A stretch of DNA of 64,000 nt, from NCBI RefSeq assembly GCF_013523125.1, contig NZ_JAAMQJ010000001.1, positions 62,001-126,000 on the forward strand, read 5' to 3'. Made by a program: the position numbers and the translations under genes. Origin of the DNA: Pseudomonas entomophila. GTDB taxonomy: Bacteria > Pseudomonadota > Gammaproteobacteria > Pseudomonadales > Pseudomonadaceae. Positions 42,501-50,590 of this stretch are shown here, piece after piece. The first letter of the stretch is position 1. Each line of letters begins with the position of its first letter. Below the pieces are notes generated by a model that was not told where the DNA came from, searched no databases, and worked only from the letters and a program-made list of their open reading frames with translations.

Positions 42501-44431
42501 GGACCGAGGCGGTCGACGGCGACGAACGCCAGGAGCGCCGCCTGCTCAGCCGCGGCCTCAACCGCGCCTGGCGACGCGAGGGTGGCGCGGACCTGGCGTT
42601 CAGCAACCTGAGCCTGAATGAGCTGCCCTCTCTGCCCGCACGCTTCGATCATGTCCGCAGCCTCAGCCTGCCGGGGCTGAACCTGCGCTCGATGCCAGGC
42701 GATTTTCTGCAAAGCTTTCCCCGGCTCGAGCGATTGCACGTCGCCTTCGATCACGGCCTGGATGCACAGACCCTGTTCCACGCCTTGCGCAGCGCGCCAC
42801 AGCTGCGTGCGCTGAGCCTGGTGGACCTCAACCTTGAGCACGTGTCGGCACACGCGGAAGCTGTCCTGACCAGTATGCGTTCACTGACCGAGCTGTCCTT
42901 GCAGCGCAACCTGCTGGTCCTGACCGAAAGCAACTGGCGGACGCTGGCTCGCCTGCCGCTGACCTCGCTCAACCTGCGCATGAACCGCATCACCCTGACG
43001 CCGACCCTGGCCCAGGTGATCGGCGAGATGGTCAACCTGCAAGTGCTCGACCTGTCGATCAATCCATTGCAGGTGGCACCGGCACTGGATGGCCTGACTC
43101 GCCTGCACACCCTGCACCTGCATGACTGCCAGCTGAGCACCTGGCCCGAGGCGCTGAGCCGCTTGATGCAACGGCCGACCCCTGCACTGCGGCGGCTGGA
43201 GCTGAGCGGCAACCACATCACCCAGGTGCCAGGGCTGGAGGCAGTGCTCGACTCATCCTACCTGCGCGAGCTGAACGGCAGCCCCATCGAGCGCTACTGG
43301 CGCTTCAACTTCAACGACCTGGAGCAGCAGACGGCACGCCAGTTGGCAGCAGCCGGCGTGTCCGTGTTCGAGCACGAGATGATCGCCGAACCGGCACGCC
43401 ACGTGGACTGGCTCGATGACGCCGATGACGCGCAACGACAGGTATGGCATGGCCTGTTCGGCGAGGGCGCGCATCGCGAGCTGCGCGACGTCATCGAACG
43501 GGTGGGCCGCTCGGCACAGGCCAGGGACAACCTGGGCACCTTGCGCCCCCAGGTCTGGGCCCTGTTGGAACGTGCCGCCCAGGACACGGTCCTGCGTGAG
43601 CGACTGAATGAAATCGCCGGGGACTTCCCTGCCACGTGTGGCGACGCCGGGGCCGACGCCTTCAGCGCGTTGCAGATCGAAACGATGGCCCATGACGAAA
43701 GCGCCACGAGCGAACTGCCTGGTCCCTACCTGTTCAATGTCTATCGCAGGCTGTTCCGCCGCGACCAGGTCAACGTCCTGGCAGCGCGCCTGCATGCGGC
43801 GCGGCTCGAACGTCAGGCGGCCTTGATCGCACGTGCCCAGGGCCAGGCGGACGACGGTGCGCTGCCGCCCCTGAACCCGCTCGACGACATCCGCGACGAT
43901 CAGTTGCTCTACGGCGGCGTGGACGACATCGAAATTCGTCTGGCCTTGCGCCAGGCCTTGGCCGAAGCACTGGCGTTTCCCGAACCGAGCCAGGACATGC
44001 TGTACCGGGAAACGGCCCAGGTCTCGCTGACCACACAATTCAACGTTGAAGAGGCCGTTCGAGCCTCGGATGCCGATGCCCAGGCGCGACGCCGCTGGAT
44101 CGCGGCGCAACCCGCCTGGCAACGGTTCCTGCGGCGCCGCGAAGCGAGGCGCTTCGATGAAGTGGACGCGCGCTGGTACGACGCTCTGGACTACCTCGTC
44201 AGCTGCCTTGACACGGACAGTCCTCTGGTCGAGACCCTGGACGCGTCGGTGGTCAACGTGCTGCGCGACACGCTGCCCTCGTCACCGCTCGACGAGGCTG
44301 GACATCCACGACGGCTGCCGCTCACCGACCATCTGTACCGGCAGGCCGTTGAACGTGTCAGCGCTGCTCGACAGGCCGCAGTGGACGCGCTGATCGCCCA
44401 GCTCACCGCCGAGCAGGACCCGAACCCTTGA
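39539..44431 (+). CDS. DUF6543/LRR/NEL-type E3 ubiquitin ligase-like effector
   Basis: Very large protein, about 1630 residues. The N-terminal half (about 1-1000) matches the DUF6543 toxin/effector layout of pseudomonads, with two hydrophobic stretches near residues 430-495 (LNVAAMLIPGLGQVMLVVSA; LLLDTLSAGALAGASLAV). Leucine-rich repeats fill about 1020-1250 (for example LTSLNLRMNRIT, LQVLDLSINPLQ, LRRLELSGNHIT). The C-terminal NEL domain (about 1280-1600) has a candidate catalytic Cys1367 in the C-x-D form (TCGDAGADAF). AGGAG lies eight bases before the ATG at 39539. NEL enzymes (IpaH, SspH, SlrP) act in host cells after type III delivery; no secretion genes are in this window. Its last 29 bases overlap the convergent helicase gene. 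Confidence 0.88.
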   Translation: MTTPAFHHAQIARAFPDWSRHLHPVDASRLIAAARAPYLDEQGAPFSWYAVADEMDRQSLSEACRARDASARALAEALRDKRDPIGFCTPLLQEALGVDVPVETAQYVFQPFKVEQNWTLEPIDPSVLPAGDPLAPATTVTADGPAQATSLLAAALRNFKGLEAVGPLSTVRRGPQDDTPLPGLGVDRFVKVCRRLDLGRRYQDHLAALYHGAQATAIEHAWIQASLDQLRLDTHVAALSGLISQAARRTLLDWCDQVPCVTYAGRPLTCQRLELFGIALHDVLIISTEAPDRVNPCLLHMPGHPSQPLREFESTRALGKQLAFGLQRGSHRRHMLGNALLTQQPALDAHLQAALFERREHLGDEVSVPVSSPKIRAEPRPLPATPWRELYKAHVRRLKADAAYVVVPTARVDAEARLTLLEHWLARGLDALNVAAMLIPGLGQVMLVVSAAHVLDGIFHGIEAWEDGQRAEALGQVGSLLLDTLSAGALAGASLAVKASGFIDAMESVFVDRQARLWHPDLGVYRSDVAIPPDTLPNALGQYVLDERHYVRLDQGWFEQTLDTDGRWRLRHPSDPNAYAPAFVHDGASGWRLTHETPLDWDLLTLARRLGPAAQALQEADVLAALSASATDDALLRHCHVASEPPPVLLTDAFVRLGVDDEVEDAIDRVREGLPLPAYKNLAVAALAQLPGWPEDHVLEVFTGSERWGTSVRYGRTPRPGDVIVKMSRDELANGDLAKVVIEQIDAETLAAVLPPGAALEQPVPALQQVLADALGSQREALFARFHEARQVAPSANARTLGRHFTGLPNNALNALLDAASQTERRQLEAGRVPLRVAEEARRLQARCRLERALLGLHRPSLATADTQTLLAALRKAEPELPAEQLFAAACRRRDWAARTLGQQPVKPGFRSPLRLSDGRLGYPLSGRPRRLPWLRSAQTRLQDLYPSLTAAERAHVLSQLRARGPLADQLVALQHEQDALALSLLRWTEAVDGDERQERRLLSRGLNRAWRREGGADLAFSNLSLNELPSLPARFDHVRSLSLPGLNLRSMPGDFLQSFPRLERLHVAFDHGLDAQTLFHALRSAPQLRALSLVDLNLEHVSAHAEAVLTSMRSLTELSLQRNLLVLTESNWRTLARLPLTSLNLRMNRITLTPTLAQVIGEMVNLQVLDLSINPLQVAPALDGLTRLHTLHLHDCQLSTWPEALSRLMQRPTPALRRLELSGNHITQVPGLEAVLDSSYLRELNGSPIERYWRFNFNDLEQQTARQLAAAGVSVFEHEMIAEPARHVDWLDDADDAQRQVWHGLFGEGAHRELRDVIERVGRSAQARDNLGTLRPQVWALLERAAQDTVLRERLNEIAGDFPATCGDAGADAFSALQIETMAHDESATSELPGPYLFNVYRRLFRRDQVNVLAARLHAARLERQAALIARAQGQADDGALPPLNPLDDIRDDQLLYGGVDDIEIRLALRQALAEALAFPEPSQDMLYRETAQVSLTTQFNVEEAVRASDADAQARRRWIAAQPAWQRFLRRREARRFDEVDARWYDALDYLVSCLDTDSPLVETLDASVVNVLRDTLPSSPLDEAGHPRRLPLTDHLYRQAVERVSAARQAAVDALIAQLTAEQDPNP

Positions 44432-46913
44432 CCGCTGACCCGGCACGTCGGTCCTCGAAACAGGCCTGCGTGCCATCGACCCGTGCCGAAGCGCGTGCCA
44501 GCACGCTGGCTTCGCCGGTCGGCGGATCGACGAACCAATAGCAGTGCCTGATCGCCCGTGTCACGGCGACGTAGGCCAGGCGCTGCACCTCGTGCTGCTG
44601 TGCAGTGTCGAACGCCTGCGGATCGCCAGGCTCGCCAAGACCCGCCATGCGGTAGACCTGGTTCTTGTAGGGCGAACGGGCCAGGTACTGGCAATCGCCC
44701 AGCAGAAACACCGTATCGGCCTGCAGGCCTTTTGCGCTGTGATAGGTCAGCCGGCGTATGCGCCGCTGAGCGGCAGGCACGCGCGAATCCTCTTCGATAA
44801 GAGCTGAAATTTGCTTTTCAATCAAAGGTTTATCACTGCTTTTTCGAAATAGCATCAAGATACTGTCGCCTCGGCGGTAGTGCACGTCCAGGGTCGCGGC
44901 GAGCACTGCGTCGTCCCTGTCCAGCACCATGACCGGTGTCAACGGCAGCTCGGCTGCCACGCCACTGGCACGCGCCTTCTTGCCCGGCACCGCAGGCGCG
45001 CCCTTGACCAGGTGCTGGGCAGCGTCGATCACCTGCTGCTGGCTACGGTAGTTTTCCACCAGCATCACGCGCGTCATGGAAGGCGACTTGAAATGCTCGG
45101 CGAACTGCATGAAGTACGTCGGCGAACTGCCGCGCCACCCGTAGATCGACTGCCAGTCGTCCCCCACGCACAGTAACGAGGCGTGCTGTGCCACGCGGCC
45201 TGCCTGCATCGCCGGCCCACGGCGCCGGATTTCGGCCAGGCTGGCACGCAGCCAGCTGACGATCTGCGGCGAGACGTCCTGGAACTCGTCGACCATCAGG
45301 TGCGTCAGCGGGCGCAGCAACGCATCGGGCAGCAGTCGCAGGTTGTCCGCATTGCGCTCGCTGAACAGCGCGAACATGCGGTTGTAGGTCATCACGGGCG
45401 GCGACTGATCGAGCAAGTGGTCCTCGAACGCCGCCCAGAACAGGGCCAGGGCTTCGAAGAACGAAGCATCGCTGTCGCCCGGGGGGAAGGCCATGTCGGC
45501 CACGGCCGCGTTGACCTCCAGCCCGAGGTTCTCGATGAACCCGGCGGCGCCGACGAAGGCGTCCAGCAAGGGGGCTGGCGCCAACTCGCCCTTGATCTTG
45601 ACCTCGAAGCCAGGCCCGGCCACGGCATCGCCGGCCAGCGCCTGTGCGAACCCTTTGCCGACGTCATAGCTGTCCAGCCAGATCAATGGCTGGTCGCAGA
45701 AAGCCTGGAACAAGGTGCGCTTGACCGCCCACTCGGCCCGTGCGGACAAACGTGCGCCAGGGCGCTGGCGTTGGGTCGACTCGCTCGGGTCGAACCCGAG
45801 CATCACCCAGGCGCCGGTGCTCGCAAGACGCCCCTGGACCCGGAAGTCGCAGCCCCGGATACGCACGACGTCACGGCACGGCTCGATGCCCTGGATCGGC
45901 CACGCCTCTGCGGCGTACCAGAGGTCTTCGATGAGGTCGCACAATTCCTCGTCGCGCTCGGCGGCCAACTGCGTCACCTGGACGCGCTTCTGCACGTCAG
46001 GATGCTGCGGGTCGAGCGGTTTGAGCTGCATCGCTTCCTGGCGCAAGGTGGCGACGAGCTCGGCGAACCGCGGATCGCTGCCCATCAGCTTGCCATAACA
46101 GCGGTTCAGGTGCTGGCGCTGGGCGTCGCTCAAGCGCAGGTCGAAGGGGTTGCTCTCGACGTCTGCCGCCACTGCCTCCTGCGCCTGGCTGCCGAGCATC
46201 TCGAAGGCGCTCAAGCGGTCGAAGCCAGGCAAGCTGCGCACCAGCGGCAAGATGCGCGAATGGAAGGTACGCACCTGTTCACGCGCTTGGGCCGGTGTCG
46301 GCGCCACCCCCCAGTGTTCGAAGACCTGACACAGTCGCTGGATGAAGTCCTTGCGTGACTCACGGGTGAAGGTGACCACGGTCATGGCATCAGGCTCGTA
46401 GCCCAGGTAGTGCTGCAGCAGCAGGATACGCAGCACCAGCGAGGTCGACTTGCCGGCACCGGCGCCCGCCACTACGCAGGTGGACGGTGTGTCGCTGAAG
46501 ATCATCTTCCACTGCGCCGGGCTGGGCTGTGCCTGAGCGGGCAGGCGCGCGGCCACATCGGCCTTGAAGCGTTTCTTCAATTCCGGGGTGATCGGCAGGC
46601 GCCAGTCATCGAACAGGTGATCGTCCTCGCCCGGACGTGCGGGGACCGCATGGCGATGGTCGCGAATGACCAGCACCTGGCGACCCGCTTCGAGCCCCTC
46701 GCGGTGACCCTGCTCGAAACCTTGCTGCACCCCCTCGGCCTGTCCGTCGCACCGCCCGGCCTGATGCCCGAGGTGCCAGGACTCCAGGTGCTGCGCCCGC
46801 AACCGAGACAGACCACCCCCGAACAGACGCGCGAGGAGACGGCGCAACCAGGGAAGCTGCGCCGCCGGCAAAAGAGCAGGCAAGGGCTGGGATGGATCGA
46901 CGGGCACGGTCAC
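44403..46913 (-). CDS. UvrD/Rep-family superfamily I DNA helicase (HelD-like)
   Basis: ATP-dependent DNA helicase of 836 residues. A Gln/Arg-rich N-terminal extension of about 115 residues precedes the motor: Walker A VVAGAGAGKST near residue 147, motif Ia TVVTFTRESRKD, motif II VDEFQD near 540, motif III CVGDDWQSIYGWRGS, and C-terminal motifs LTYHSAKGLQADTVFL and AYVAVTRA. Motif III reads as in helicase IV (HelD), but the N-terminal part differs, so only the superfamily is safe. It probably acts in DNA repair or recombination. Its 3' end runs 29 bases into the NEL effector gene on the other strand. Confidence 0.9.
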   Translation of the reverse strand: MTVPVDPSQPLPALLPAAQLPWLRRLLARLFGGGLSRLRAQHLESWHLGHQAGRCDGQAEGVQQGFEQGHREGLEAGRQVLVIRDHRHAVPARPGEDDHLFDDWRLPITPELKKRFKADVAARLPAQAQPSPAQWKMIFSDTPSTCVVAGAGAGKSTSLVLRILLLQHYLGYEPDAMTVVTFTRESRKDFIQRLCQVFEHWGVAPTPAQAREQVRTFHSRILPLVRSLPGFDRLSAFEMLGSQAQEAVAADVESNPFDLRLSDAQRQHLNRCYGKLMGSDPRFAELVATLRQEAMQLKPLDPQHPDVQKRVQVTQLAAERDEELCDLIEDLWYAAEAWPIQGIEPCRDVVRIRGCDFRVQGRLASTGAWVMLGFDPSESTQRQRPGARLSARAEWAVKRTLFQAFCDQPLIWLDSYDVGKGFAQALAGDAVAGPGFEVKIKGELAPAPLLDAFVGAAGFIENLGLEVNAAVADMAFPPGDSDASFFEALALFWAAFEDHLLDQSPPVMTYNRMFALFSERNADNLRLLPDALLRPLTHLMVDEFQDVSPQIVSWLRASLAEIRRRGPAMQAGRVAQHASLLCVGDDWQSIYGWRGSSPTYFMQFAEHFKSPSMTRVMLVENYRSQQQVIDAAQHLVKGAPAVPGKKARASGVAAELPLTPVMVLDRDDAVLAATLDVHYRRGDSILMLFRKSSDKPLIEKQISALIEEDSRVPAAQRRIRRLTYHSAKGLQADTVFLLGDCQYLARSPYKNQVYRMAGLGEPGDPQAFDTAQQHEVQRLAYVAVTRAIRHCYWFVDPPTGEASVLARASARVDGTQACFEDRRAGSAVKGSGPARR

Positions 46914-47124
46914 TCCAGAGGGGAAACGAATCAGGCTGCATGGTGGCGGGAAGTCGACGAAATGACCAGTGTTCGCAGCGAGATCATGGACTTAGCTCAC
47001 CCACGCAGGAGCAGGCTTGCCTTTTATATCGAAGCATTGGATCTTTATAAGTCAATATTTACGCTTTTTTTAGATGATAGCCCAGTGCAGCATGGCCTCA
47101 TTCCTGACCTTCTGGAGTCCGATC

Positions 47125-47823
47125 ATGCTGCATCTTCGTCGCTTCGACAGCCTGGGCCATGCCGATCACGGCTGGCTCGACGCCCACCATCACTTTTCCT
47201 TTGCCGACTACCATGACCCAGCGCGCATGCACTGGGGGACACTGCGCGTCTGGAACGACGACCTGATCGCGGCAGGCAGCGGCTTTCCACCTCACCCGCA
47301 CCGCGACATGGAGATCATCACCTATGTGCGCGAAGGTGCCATCAGCCACCGCGACAGCCTGGGCAACGAGGGACGCACGGAAGCCGGCGACGTGCAGGTG
47401 ATGAGCGCCGGTACAGGCATCGTGCACAGTGAATACAACCAGGAAGCGGTCGACACACGGTTGTTCCAGATCTGGATCATCCCGGATCGCACTGGCGAAA
47501 CGCCGTCCTGGGGCACACGGCCATTCCCCAAGGGGGCGCGTGGCGAAGGTTTCGTGACGCTGGCCAGCGGGCGGGACGAGGATGTCGATAGCCTGCGCAT
47601 TCGGGCCGACGCCCGGTTGGCAGCCGCGACCGTGCGAGCCGGTGAGGTGGTCGAGTACCGCTTCGAAGCGGGGCGGCGGGGCTACCTGGTGCCGGCCAAG
47701 GGTCGTCTCAGGGTCAACGACCTGCTGGCCGAGGCCCGCGATGGCGTGGCGATCGAGGATGAACGGGTGATTCGCGTGGAGGCGCTGGAGGACAGCGAAG
47801 TGGTGTTGGTGGATGTCGCCTGA
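47125..47823 (+). CDS. pirin family protein (YhhW-like)
   Basis: Cupin-fold, metal-binding protein of 232 residues. The N-terminal pirin domain holds the metal ligands in PHPHRDMEIITYVREG near residues 56-71 (His-x-His), and Glu/His in GIVHSEYN near 99. The C-terminal cupin is shorter. E. coli YhhW has quercetin 2,3-dioxygenase activity in vitro; the physiological role is open. GGAG lies eight bases before the ATG. The upstream 46914-47124 gap is strikingly AT-rich from about 47020 to 47090 and probably carries the promoter. No partner gene is adjacent. Confidence 0.92.
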   Translation: MLHLRRFDSLGHADHGWLDAHHHFSFADYHDPARMHWGTLRVWNDDLIAAGSGFPPHPHRDMEIITYVREGAISHRDSLGNEGRTEAGDVQVMSAGTGIVHSEYNQEAVDTRLFQIWIIPDRTGETPSWGTRPFPKGARGEGFVTLASGRDEDVDSLRIRADARLAAATVRAGEVVEYRFEAGRRGYLVPAKGRLRVNDLLAEARDGVAIEDERVIRVEALEDSEVVLVDVA

Positions 47824-47833
47824 GTCCGTCCGC

Positions 47834-48052
47834 GCTTTGCCTGACGCGATGTAGACTGCATCGCTGATCTGGCAGAGCGGGTTCATCCCCTCTGTGGGGC
47901 TTGCCCGCGATGCCGGCGGTGATGGGTCGGACGCTATCGCGGGCAAGCCCCCACAGGGGGCTGCGCTTGCCTGCATCATGCCGGCGAACCTGTGGATGCA
48001 ACGATGACCCTATCTTGGGGCTTTTCCCAAAGACGTTGAAAGGCCTGGCCCT
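47834..48052 (+). repeat. dispersed intergenic repeat, copy 2
   Basis: Alignable to 38087-38308 throughout. Its first hairpin is CGATGTA, loop GAC, TGCATCG (47847-47863), in which a G-C pair of copy 1 has become A-U and a U-A pair has become a U-G wobble, so pairing is kept. It contains an inverted REP pair (GGGGCTTGCCCGCGAT and ATCGCGGGCAAGCCCC). It lies between pirin and the LysR gene; the rest of 47824-48131 shows nothing else. Confidence 0.8.
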
Positions 48053-48131
48053 GCAGACCCACAAGGCAGTCGATGCATCAGCGCATGGAGAGGAGGTACC
48101 TTACCCGCCCCCCTACCGAGCCTGCACTGTC

Positions 48132-49007
48132 TCACGCCCCCTGCCTGTCCTGGCGCTCTTCCAGCAATGCCACGAACGTGCTCAGGCTGCGTGACACCGT
48201 CCCGCGGCGCCAGACCAGCCAGGTCTTGAGCAGGCGGAAGTCTTCGGACAAGGGCCAGACGCTCACCGTGCTGCACCCCGGCATGCTGTCGAGCATGCTG
48301 CGCGGCATCAAGGCCAGCCCTGCCCCGGCGCTGACACAGGCGAGCATACCGTGGTAGGACTCCATCTCGTGGATCTTGCCCGGCACGGCCTCATCGCAGA
48401 CGAACCAGCGCTCGAAGTGGTGTCGATAAGAGCAGTTGGCGCGAAACGCATAGATACTCTGACCATTGACGTCCTGGGCACGGGCCACCGGTGGATGATT
48501 GAGCGGCGCGATCACCACCATTTCCTCCTCGAACACCGCCATGCCTTCCAGGGTCGGGTGCAGGACCGGCCCGTCGACGAAAGCCGCCACCAACCGTCCG
48601 CTCAGCACACCTTCGAGCATGGTGCCGGACGGCCCGGTGGACAGGTCCAGGTCGACCTTGGGGTAGCGCTGGTTATAGGCGGCCAGCAGGCCAGGAATCC
48701 GCACCGCTGCCGTGCTTTCCAGCGAACCCAGCGCAAAGGTGCCCTGGGGGTCGTCACCGGCCACCGTCGAACGCGCCTCACTCACCAGGTCCAGGATACG
48801 CCGGGTGTACTCCAGGAAATTCCACCCTGCCGGCGACAGGCGCAGCCGATGCTTTTCGCGGATGAACAGCGCCACCCCCAGATCCTGCTCCAACTGTTTG
48901 ATGCGAGTGGTCAGGTTGGATGGCACCCGGTGAATCTGCTGCGCTGCGCCGCTGATGCTGCCGTGTTCGGCCACGGCCTTGAAGATCTCCAACTGCACCA
49001 GGTCCAT
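48132..49007 (-). CDS. LysR-family regulator PtrR/YneJ-like
   Basis: DNA-binding regulator of 291 residues. It resembles E. coli YneJ (PtrR) along its length by remembered sequence: a helix-turn-helix with [19 protein letters not shown], then [56 protein letters not shown] and [13 protein letters not shown]. The start at 49007 gives MDLVQLEIF as in YneJ and places GGAG seven bases upstream; an ATG at 49013 overlaps that site. It is divergent from sad, exactly as yneJ is from yneI in E. coli, so repression of sad and response to a polyamine/GABA-pathway signal is the natural inference. Confidence 0.92.
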   Translation of the reverse strand: MDLVQLEIFKAVAEHGSISGAAQQIHRVPSNLTTRIKQLEQDLGVALFIREKHRLRLSPAGWNFLEYTRRILDLVSEARSTVAGDDPQGTFALGSLESTAAVRIPGLLAAYNQRYPKVDLDLSTGPSGTMLEGVLSGRLVAAFVDGPVLHPTLEGMAVFEEEMVVIAPLNHPPVARAQDVNGQSIYAFRANCSYRHHFERWFVCDEAVPGKIHEMESYHGMLACVSAGAGLALMPRSMLDSMPGCSTVSVWPLSEDFRLLKTWLVWRRGTVSRSLSTFVALLEERQDRQGA

Positions 49008-49111
49008 GTTCATTCTCCAATCGTGAACGTTCAACTCATTATTATTCAGTTTTCATAAACCCGATACCCCCGTAGTCTGACCCTACCGTACCTCACGACG
49101 AGCGACCTGCC

Positions 49112-50497
49112 ATGAGCCAGATCACCAGCCAGACCCATGCCATTTCCGTCGACCCGCACACGGGCGAACAGATCGGGCACTACGCCTTCGAGAACGACGC
49201 CGCACTGGACGCGGCGCTGCAACGGGCCAAGGTCGGCTATGACACCTGGCGGCGCACGTCGCTGGCCCAGCGCAGCGAGTACCTGAACCGCCTGGCTGCC
49301 GCGCTGCAGGCCAATGCCGAGGCACTGGCGGTGATGATCACCCGCGAAATCGGCAAGCCGATCGCCCAGGCGCGCGGCGAAGTGGCCAAGTGCGTCAACC
49401 TGTGCCAGTGGTACGCTGAACATGGCCCGGCCATGCTCGCCCCGGAAGCCACCCAGGTGGAAAAGGCCCGCATCGAATACCGCCCGCTCGGCCCGATCCT
49501 GGCAGTGATGCCGTGGAATTTCCCGCTCTGGCAGGTGCTGCGCGGCGCTGTACCAGCCGTGCTGGCGGGCAATACCTATGTGCTCAAGCACGCCCCCAAC
49601 GTCATGGGCAGCGCCTACCTGCTGCGTGACGCCTGCCAAGCGGCCGGCCTGCCGGACGGCGTGCTGGAGGTGATCAACGTCACCGCCGACGGCGTGACCC
49701 GTGCGATCAACGATCCGCGCATCGCGGCCGTCACTTTGACCGGCAGCGTACGCGCCGGCATGGCCATCGGTGCCCAGGCCGGTGCCGCGCTGAAGAAGTG
49801 CGTCCTGGAACTGGGTGGCTCCGATCCGTTCATCGTGCTGGCCGATGCCGACCTGGACGCGGCCGTGCAGGCGGCGGTCATCGGGCGCTACCAGAACACG
49901 GGGCAGGTGTGCGCGGCGGCCAAGCGCATGATCGTCGAGCAGAGCGTGCTGGACGACTTCACCCAGCGCTTCGTCGAGGCCACGCGTCGCCTGAAAATGG
50001 GCAACCCGCTGGAAGACGACACCTACGTCGGCCCGATGGCGCGCTTCGACCTGCGCGATGAGCTCGACGGCCAGGTACAGGCCTCGCTCGCCGAGGGCGC
50101 CACGCTGCTGCTGGGCGGTCACAAGCAGGCAGGCATCGGCAACTACTATGCGCCAACCGTGCTGGGCGATGTGACGCCGTCGATGACCGCGTTTCGCCAG
50201 GAGTTGTTCGGGCCGGTGGCGGCGATCACCGCAGCGCGGGATGCCGAGCACGCCGTGGAACTGGCCAACGACAGCGACTTCGGCCTGGCGTCGACGATCT
50301 ACACGGCCGACCTGGCCCTGGCCGAGCGCATGACGGCGGCGCTGGACACCGGTGCAGTGTTCATCAACGGCTACTGCGCCTCCGACCCCCGCGTGGCCTT
50401 CGGCGGCGTGAAGAAGAGCGGGTTCGGTCGCGAGCTGTCGCACTTCGGCCTGCGCGAATTCTGCAACGTGCAGACGGTCTGGGCCGACCGCGTCTGA
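49112..50497 (+). CDS. sad: NAD-dependent succinate-semialdehyde dehydrogenase (Sad/YneI-like)
   Basis: Aldehyde dehydrogenase of 461 residues that oxidises succinate semialdehyde to succinate, the last step of GABA and putrescine use. It is very close to E. coli Sad (YneI), e.g. AEHGPAML, MPWNFPLWQVLRGAVPAVLA, and VTGSVRAG-like TGSVRAGMAIGAQAGAALKK. General base Glu233 lies in VLELGGSDPF and nucleophile Cys267 in NTGQVCAAAKR. Length is normal. It is transcribed divergently from a PtrR/YneJ-like regulator, about 100 bases apart, and is followed by an unrelated convergent acyltransferase. Confidence 0.93.
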   Translation: MSQITSQTHAISVDPHTGEQIGHYAFENDAALDAALQRAKVGYDTWRRTSLAQRSEYLNRLAAALQANAEALAVMITREIGKPIAQARGEVAKCVNLCQWYAEHGPAMLAPEATQVEKARIEYRPLGPILAVMPWNFPLWQVLRGAVPAVLAGNTYVLKHAPNVMGSAYLLRDACQAAGLPDGVLEVINVTADGVTRAINDPRIAAVTLTGSVRAGMAIGAQAGAALKKCVLELGGSDPFIVLADADLDAAVQAAVIGRYQNTGQVCAAAKRMIVEQSVLDDFTQRFVEATRRLKMGNPLEDDTYVGPMARFDLRDELDGQVQASLAEGATLLLGGHKQAGIGNYYAPTVLGDVTPSMTAFRQELFGPVAAITAARDAEHAVELANDSDFGLASTIYTADLALAERMTAALDTGAVFINGYCASDPRVAFGGVKKSGFGRELSHFGLREFCNVQTVWADRV

Positions 50498-50590
50498 TCG
50501 CCCGGCCCCGCCCCCTCACTGGGCAGTCTGTTGGCTGCCCTTTCACTGCTTCGCGTTTACCCCGTCGTGGTCGACAGGGCTGGCATTGGC

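Noticed and set aside
47847..47893. Possible tRNA remnant in the dispersed repeat (GGTTCATCC resembles a T-arm)
   Set aside because: No acceptor, D or anticodon stems can be drawn around it; the hairpins fit a different structure.
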